A program made the translations under genes and the position numbers. A DNA stretch of 64,000 nt, from assembly GCA_029582165.1 (NCBI GenBank), contig CM055891.1, forward strand, positions 28,436,832 to 28,500,831. Reading direction: 5' to 3'. The number at the start of each line of letters is the position of its first letter. Positions within the stretch are counted from its first letter, which is position 1. Shown here one piece after another: positions 57,546 to 64,000 of the stretch. This DNA is from Portulaca oleracea. Its lineage: Eukaryota; Streptophyta; Magnoliopsida; Caryophyllales; Portulacaceae. Under the pieces are notes generated by a model. That model saw only the letters and a list, made by a program, of their open reading frames with translations. It searched no databases and was not told the origin of the DNA.

Positions 57546-57847
57546 GGGTTCGTTCTTTTATACGGTTGATTACGGTGTGATAATGATGTACTGCAGTGTA
57601 ATTTGAAAAAATGAGGTAAATTATGGTGATTGGTGAGTTGTGGTGAGGATTATGGGAAGTGGGGTAGTGAAGAGAGAAAATGTGAAAAAACAAAGAGAAA
57701 AATGAGAGGAGAGAAAAGTGAGAGATATATTGGTAATGATTGTAGTGTGGTGTGGAATGGTGGAATGTGGTGAAATATAACATAAATTAAAGAATTGCGG
57801 TACGGTATGGTACCGAACCGCAATTTACCGCATAAAAGAACGGGGCC
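57546..57847. mobile_element. MITE with GTTCTTTT-type ends, copy 2
   Basis: Ends GGGTTCGTTCTTTTATACGG and, inverted, GGCCCCGTTCTTTTATGCGG. The interior is rich in GTGGTG/GAGAGAAAA on this strand, the complement style of copy 1. Confidence 0.7.
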
Positions 57848-57961
57848 TTATTCAGTTCAAAACCAAATAGAAATCGAATAGAGTTTTAATTCGATTTATT
57901 CAGTTTGTATTATGTTTATTCGAGTCATTAAAAAAAACTGAGGGTAGTAGGCTAGTATAAA

Positions 57962-58503
57962 GGGAAATTGGATTCTAATAATCCCTACTTTTGCAAATTG
58001 GATGGCAATAATTTCTACTTTAAATTTGTATTCTGGTGGTCCAAAAAAAAAATAAAATTGTATTGTTGTGGGACATAATCGAGAGTATACCCTAAATATC
58101 ATAGATTTTGTGTTACTTTTGATTCAGATGTTTGTATAACACTTTAACACAATTTTTAATGAATTTACATAATTTCTCCCAATTTTTTGCAATTTTTTTT
58201 AATGTTTTATGATTATTTCAATCTTATTCTTTTTAAAAAATCATAATAATTGCTCGGAATTTCAAAAAATTAATTTAAAAAATGTTTTAGCAACTACACT
58301 TCATTACCTATCTGGGGGCAGGAACGAAAAAAACAAAAACAATATGGGGTGGACATGAAAAAAATAAAAAGAATATAGTGATGGATTTGGTACCACTACA
58401 ATACAATTTTAATTTTTTTTTTGGACCACCAGAATACAAATTGAAAGTATGGATTATTGCCATCCAATTTGCAAAAGTAGGGATTATTAGAATCCAATTT
58501 CCC
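57962..58503. mobile_element. Mutator-type MITE with perfect 10-bp target duplication
   Basis: A 542-bp element with inverted arms of about 100 bases (GGGAAATTGGATTCTAATAA and its reverse complement). CTAGTATAAA flanks both sides exactly (57952-57961 and 58504-58513). A 9-10-bp duplication plus long TIRs is the Mutator signature. No coding region; the open frame at 57896-58102 is an accident. Confidence 0.9.
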
Positions 58504-58618
58504 CTAGTATAAAACTAGTCAATGTCCCATAGAATGGAAGTATAGAAATGGCATTAAAAACATCCGATTCTTATTCGGTTTGGCTCAACTAATTTTATTC
58601 ATTTTTTGTTCTATTTAA

Positions 58619-59331
58619 GCCCATTTCTTTTATGCGGTGTGGGTAGTTGCGGTATGGTGGAACGTGGAGAGTTGTGGTAGATTGTAGAAAGTTGTGATGG
58701 AAATAATGGAAAGTGGGTTGATATATTTTAATTTAAAAATTAAAAAATAAGATAAAATGTTAAAGTGAATATTACCTCCGTTTTGTTTTATCTGTCGCCT
58801 AGGGAATTGTGGCAAAAACTTTAACCGTTAATATCTTAATTTGTATAATGATTCGTCATATAAAATTGATATCATTAGATTCGTAATAAAAAAAATACTA
58901 TTAAAAAAGTATAATATTATATTTTTCTATAAAAGTTTTATATTAAAAATTATTGATTAAAAATTGGCACAGAAAACCGTAAATGACAGATAAAAAGAAC
59001 GGAGGGAGTAATATTTAATAATTAATGATGTGAAATACAATATGGGAATAATAATTAATAAACTGAAACAAAATAATCCTAATTACCCAGCATATACAGT
59101 AATCATATTTGGTTAATTATCTCATCCATTATTTATTTCCAGTTTATGTTAAATAAAATGTGGGAATAATAATTAATAAAGTGAAAGTTTTTTAATTTAT
59201 TTGAAATTTTTTGAATTTTAATAAAAAAGAAAATGAAAAGTTGTGGTGAGTTGCAGACTTGCAATAGAACATGGAAACTTACGGTGCAGTGTGGAACCGC
59301 GCCACAACCAACTGCATAAAAGAAAGGGGGC
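58619..59331. mobile_element. MITE with CTTTTATGCGG ends, copy 3, hosting a Stowaway
   Basis: Ends GCCCATTTCTTTTATGCGG and, inverted, GCCCCCTTTCTTTTATGCAG. A Stowaway (58775-59008) is inserted within it. Flanks are TAA and TTA; a 3-bp duplication is possible but not clean. Confidence 0.65.
58775..59008. mobile_element. Stowaway-like MITE, copy C (nested)
   Basis: Left end CCTCCGTTTTGTTTTATCTG, right end AGAACGGAGGGAG, TA at both sides. Same family as 25709-25944. Confidence 0.88.
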
Positions 59332-60599
59332 TTAGGGTCTAGAGTTTTACTTTTTCGGTTTTGAATAGATGAACAACCCTATTTTATATGTGAGCAAATA
59401 TATCAACCTAATTACATTTAAAGTTTATCAGTTCGGTTAAATAAGGTCTTATATATTTTTACAATAGTTCCAAATTATGTTAAACTTCATATGTCACTAT
59501 TTATTTGTCAACTTAATTAATTTTTTTGACATTTTTATATTTTTAATGTAATTTTAGTAATTTTATATCTATATTCTCTGTCCCTCATACTCATTATTTT
59601 CCAGTTTAAGTAATTTTATAGTTTTTCTCCCTAATTTTATTAATTATTTTGATTTCTCCGCACTCTTCCAAAATTACAAATAAAAAGGGATGAAGGGGGT
59701 AGCTTCACAAGATTAAGAGCAAGTGTAAATTATTATTATTAAGGCTTTGTTAATTGTTATATCTTGGAAACATGAGTAGGTATTGATTCATGCTAACAAA
59801 GATCGATTGATGATAAGTGCTTACCGTTTAATCATAAATATTTTATCATAAGTTGAAAAAAACAAACGTATATATGTAGTAGAACAAAAAGAAATGGTGA
59901 AAATTGTATTAGGGAGATCATATTGTATTTGATTTACCGAAAGTGATATAGTTTTTATCAAATCAAAATCAAATAAGTGATATGTTCCACACTTTCAAAG
60001 TGATCCGAAACTACTCTCGAACACCTTCAATTGCGATTATACCTTAATCGAGGGGTGTTCCATTCACTCAATTAAGACGGAATTACGAGATTATCCAAAT
60101 TTTTTCAAACTCTACATAAGTATAATGTAAGATGAGTCATTGGTATTGTAGTCCAAATAACATATCTTTTATGCCTCTTTTTAAGGAGTAAGCCAAGGTT
60201 TTCAAAGCAATAGACTAATAATAGTAGTAGTTAAGAGGATTGAGAAAGTACAAGTTTGGCAAGTAATTTGACAAGGCAGGCTTAATTAATACTCCTAAAA
60301 TGGGACTTTAATTGATTTCATAGTTGAGAAAAGGAAAATATAACCAACCCAAAAGAAAAACAGAGCCAATAGGAAGCCCCACCATTAAGAATTCACATTC
60401 AGAAATGCTAATGGTATCCATTAATTTGGAATTTTGGATCATGTCCTTTATCAAGTGATGTTACTTGAAAAATGAAAACCATACCTCACCTACCTATATT
60501 CATAGTCTCATTATTTATTTATTTCTGTATCTCATGTTATTTGTTGAATATTCATGGATCTATTAAAATCAGTTTTGTTGAATATTCATGGTTCTGCTA
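59332..60599. other. Gene-free AT-rich stretch
   Basis: No gene. A short possible Stowaway (CTCTGTCCCTCATACTC at 59577 to GGGATGAAGGGGGTA at 59701) was noted, with weak inverted ends. Confidence 0.4.
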
Positions 60600-60778
60600 G
60601 GATATTGTTCTTCAGACGGGTAAATTATTATATCATTTTTTACCTTACCATAACATACCTTACTCGAATTCCTAAAAACACTCCAACTAATATCATTTTA
60701 TTTTATTTTCCTTATATTTCATTTCCTTACCAACCATATTTTACTTAATTTAATCCTACCACTTTAAAGAACAGGGTC
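60600..60778. mobile_element. MITE with GTTCTTTT-type ends, copy 4 (short)
   Basis: Ends GGATATTGTTCTTCAGACGG and, inverted, GACCCTGTTCTTTAAAGTGG. The interior is AT-rich with ACCTTACC-like phrases as in copy 1. Confidence 0.5.
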
Positions 60779-60811
60779 TAAAAACAATTTACATTTCTAT
60801 CTACATAAGAT

Positions 60812-61170
60812 CATGTTCTTTTTTACGGTAGGTAAAGTGTGGTAATGATATACTATGGTAAAAATGCGGATAATGTAATATAATGTCGTATATTGTGGTA
60901 AGAATGATTGGTGTGCTAACTGAAAAAAGTGAAAAGTGAAAAATATTGAGAAAAGTGAGGGGATAGAAAATGAAGAGTATTAGAAAAGTGCGGAGAGAGA
61001 AAAACAAGGAAAGAGAGAGGTACGATTGTTGTGGTAACGTGTAATATGCTACGATAATATGTGATAAATTTTCCTAAACCCTACTCTACTCCAGTGGGAC
61101 CCGCATTAAAAGTGTGAGTAATATCTTATTGTTGAATAATGAACACCATACCACAATCGTCACCCAGAAG
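60812..61170. mobile_element. MITE with GTTCTTTT-type end, copy 5 (right end uncertain)
   Basis: Left end ATGTTCTTTTTTACGGTAGG. The interior shares GAAAAGTGAGGGGATAGAAA-style purine stretches with copy 2. The right boundary is not clear. Confidence 0.45.
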
Positions 61171-61380
61171 AAAATCAGAGTGTAGGAATATTAAAAAACT
61201 TTTAAAAGAAAGGAGGGATACTTGGATGATAGTTAGGGACAGGTTCCAAAATTGTTGGAGATGCAACGATGTGTATATGATTACTCAGAACATCAGCAGA
61301 TCAGCTGCACATATATAACACTTCTACATACAAAGTTATGCCAGCAGAATTTTACAAGGTGCAGAAATTTCAACCAAAAA

Positions 61381-61605
61381 TCCAAATTGTTTCGCAGATA
61401 TTACTACTGGCAAAGAGACTGATTCCAAGATTCCCCCGAAAAAAATCTCGATAATGATTAGTAGGAAGAAGGAAAACCCAGATCAAACAACTCCAAATTG
61501 TTCCGCAAATATTACTACTTGCAAAGAGACTGATTCTAAGATATCCCAAAAAGAAAAAAATCGAAACCGATTAGTAGGACGAAGAAAAATCCAGATCAAA
61601 CAACT
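61381..61605. repeat. Tandem duplication, unit about 115 bp
   Basis: CAAATTGTTTCGCAGATATTACTACT...CAGATCAAACAACTCC and a second copy starting CAAATTGTTCCGCAAATATT follow each other, about 88 percent alike by eye. Function unknown; it lies downstream of the RING gene. Confidence 0.85.
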
Positions 61606-62344
61606 CCTGATGTGGGTACGTTTCAATTAGGCTTGAATCTCGAGTGTTGTGAATAAAGAAAATCAGCAACATCGAACAGAAAGAAACGGGGAAATGTTCA
61701 TTTCTGTAATTAATATTATTTACATGCACCAAAGACAAGCATGGAAGCTTGGTATCAAATTACAACAGAAAATCACCTTTCATTTCATCCACCATTGCTC
61801 TAAGCCTTCCTTTTACTTAGCCACCCTCTTCCCTCTTCTTCCCAAATGTATATCAAGGTGACATTCTTGAGTGCTTGCATTTACCCAAGAATGATGATGA
61901 TCATACTAATATTAGCACACCCACAAGGAAAAAAACAGGCCAAACAATGCAAAAAAACTAGATAGATGATCCAATTGAATGCATAAATGACAACATAAGC
62001 GATTTCCCCCCTTTTCTAACCCCCCCAACGAAGAACAACCTAAAAAGGAAAAGGAAAGTGAAAATCTGTACATGGGAAATGGGATTTTTACCACATTTTT
62101 TCACCACCAGCCACTGAGTTTCTTCTGGACCTCTTTTACGCTGGGGTGTTGGATATCGTGGCAGGAGACTTTGTACATGTCCACATGAACACAAGAATGA
62201 CGAGGTTGAATTACACTTGAAGCCCACAAGTGCGGGTGACAACATAGAATCTTAAGACGAAACTGTGAACAAAGAACGTTTTGCTCTGTCTACTGAATCA
62301 GCTAGTATACTTGTATGTATGTAAGCAGCAACCAGGACTGCTCC
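61606..62344 (-). other. Downstream/3' untranslated region of the RING-H2 gene
   Basis: No separate gene is supported. One minus-strand frame ending at about 62111 (VQKKLSGWW then stop) is open for some 45 codons but has no start or known domain. Confidence 0.4.
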
Positions 62345-63751
62345 TTAAATGGGTTTTTGCTCTTGGTCGTCTGGTTGATCGAATATCATTTCCTGTTTCA
62401 CAAGTAATCATAAACAGCATCAGTTGGGTGATCAAATATCATTTCTGATTCGATGCATGAATTGATCGATCATAAACGGCATCAGTTGGATTTTCACAAA
62501 ACCGACAGCAAGAAATCGTTCAATAGAGAATGCCAAGACATAACATCCAAAATATTAACTTTGAGCAAACATCAGTCAAGCAGTAAAAACAGGATAAACT
62601 TTTCCCCAGGATTCGAGAATCCTCGCAATACTTCTCTCTGAAGCCGACAATACCCAAGTCTCGGGGATAGTGTATACCAAATATGTTAAGAGGGAATAGC
62701 AACTTAACCATCATCCACAACGCCATATGCCAATACAGCAATATCCCCAAGTAAATTTTTTAGTAATTTGTAAAAAAATATTGGGTTTTAGCGTAAATCA
62801 CTGGTACTTGTTCAGACATGGAAGACAGACCTTATCACAAACCGGGCAGGAATTGCTTCTCTCCATCCACTCCAGGAGGCACGACAGGTGAAAATCATGC
62901 TTGCAACTAGTGACCATTTTAGGATTGTCTACATCATATTCTGCAATAGATTCATCAAAAAAGACACCAAAATCAATCCTCACAAATTAGTATAGCATAA
63001 ACTGAGATGATGTAATAGTCCTCTGAAGTGTTTGAAGAACTTACCTTCAAGACAGATGGGACACACATCCTCTTCTTCGGTGCCTAATTGACCAAACTCG
63101 CACGGTCTCGAAATTTCAAGATCGGACTTTCTTGGTGAGGCAAGCAAAATGTCAGCAAGGGTTCTTCCCTCTGACTCATCAACATGACCGCACACACTCG
63201 ATTTGTCATGTTTATTAACGCCTGCCTTGCCGGAAGATTGGACCGACTGTTGAGCTGCATCGCATTTTTGCCCGTGGGTCCCAATGGAATCAACTGGAGT
63301 TTGTGGGCAGCCGAAAAGCACATTAAATGGAATAGGAGCAGGCGGAGGTCTGAAAGTGTCGGGGCTTGATGTGTCTAAATTTAGTCCAACAAAAAATCCT
63401 GTGGGAAGACCTGAGGCTGTTCCGTTGAAAGATCTCAAGGTCTCTCGCCCTTCCAATGATGGGGGGCACTGCATAAAAGAACAACAATAATCATGCATCC
63501 ATCTATAGGTAGTTCATGGAAGCTCGGAGTTCATTAAACATACTTTGATTGATCATAAAGTTAGCATCTATAGATGTTCAAAGGCTTATGATTAAAACCC
63601 TTTTCAATCGGGATGAAACTTAAACAGGGCAAATATTGCATTTCTTAGATGCTACGGAGTACGGACATCAACACAAAAGTTGACTCACATAGTAATACAC
63701 ATGTGTCCCGTGTAATTGAGCTTTTCTAGAAGAAGAACAGCAACCTCCCAT
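62345..63751 (-). CDS. RING-H2 E3 ubiquitin ligase, At3g02290-like
   Basis: Four exons: 63751-63689, 63468-63045, 62940-62831 and 62392-62345 (214 codons plus stop). All introns are GT-AG (donors GTGAGT, GTAAGT, GTCTGT) and the junctions keep frame. The N-terminus MGGCCSSSRK has Gly2 and a Cys pair, a typical signal for N-myristoylation and S-acylation, so membrane attachment is likely. A low-complexity middle (PPPAPIPFNVLFGCP) follows. The C-terminal RING-H2 runs from CPICLEEYDVDNP through CKHDFHLSCLLEWMERS to CPVCDK, then a short tail EMIFDQPDDQEQKPI. The zinc ligands are complete (C3H2C3). The family transfers ubiquitin from an E2 to substrates; the substrate is unknown. A leader intron acceptor (CTCACAACAG) lies upstream near 63800. 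Confidence 0.92.
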
Positions 63752-64000
63752 GGCTAGAAATTGTCCACAAAATTTTAGGACTGAATGTCACATCTCCTCC
63801 TGTTGTGAGTAGAAAGGCAAAACAGAAATAAAGGCGATTAGCTTGTATGAGAAAATTATAGACACACACATATACACACACTGCTAAATTTTAACTACAT
63901 ATGTATATCCACGACTAACAATCATATTAAATTATCAGTGACATTGACGAGACATAGCTCAGTTACTAAGGAACAAAATCATCACAGAAGGGTTTTTTTA

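Noticed and set aside
61958..62245. Small protein gene on the minus strand downstream of the RING gene
   Set aside because: Two competing frames, no start context, no domain; the region is more simply the RING gene 3' end.

Overview
The window is nuclear DNA of a flowering plant, most likely a eudicot. The evidence is the GT-AG introns, the plant-specific gene families (ARID-ELM2-Myb protein, G-type lectin receptor kinase, plant mobile domain), the AT-rich intergenic DNA and the dense plant-type transposons. I cannot name the species from sequence alone. Three host genes are visible, all on the minus strand: the 5' part of an ARID/ELM2/Myb chromatin protein (1-3760, running off the left edge), a single-exon SD2-2-like G-type lectin receptor kinase (54361-56889), and a four-exon RING-H2 E3 ligase (62345-63751).

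Almost everything else is mobile DNA, much of it nested. From 4.6 to 27 kb lie degraded Ty3/gypsy and Ty1/copia relics, a SINE-like unit, long-TIR MITEs, four hAT-type MITEs (three with clean 8-bp target duplications), a solo LTR inside a copia gag, and a copia-type solo LTR. From 27206 to 38005 sits a 10.8-kb Tat/Ogre-like LTR retrotransposon with both LTRs, PBS, polypurine tract and a 5-bp duplication. It encodes only gag and is studded with some 60-70 copies of a near-palindromic word (core TCCGCGCGGA). From about 38.25 to 50.9 kb a small palindromic element has been split by three later insertions: a 1.4-kb solo LTR, a 3.76-kb solo LTR, and a 7-kb Mutator-like element (MULE).

The MULE (43917-50882) is the most interesting object. 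Its plus-strand gene encodes a MULE transposase fused to an OTU cysteine-protease domain. Facing it on the minus strand is a plant mobile domain (PMD) gene. The two genes converge as mudrA and mudrB do in MuDR, and each starts with a short leader exon near its TIR, then a 0.9-1.0-kb intron holding a GC-rich block and long AAT/TTA arrays. The coding frames are interrupted by apparent one-base losses that often fall at C runs. The same type of difference separates the two LTRs of the Tat element, so base-calling errors should be excluded before calling the genes dead.

A second theme crosses unrelated elements. Several LTR families each carry a cluster of their own GC-rich palindromic word in the U3 region, within roughly 100 bp upstream of the LTR TATA box. 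The 50.9-61 kb region around the receptor kinase holds Stowaway MITEs (one nested in another), a MITE family with GTTCTTTT-type ends, and a Mutator-type MITE with a perfect 10-bp duplication.
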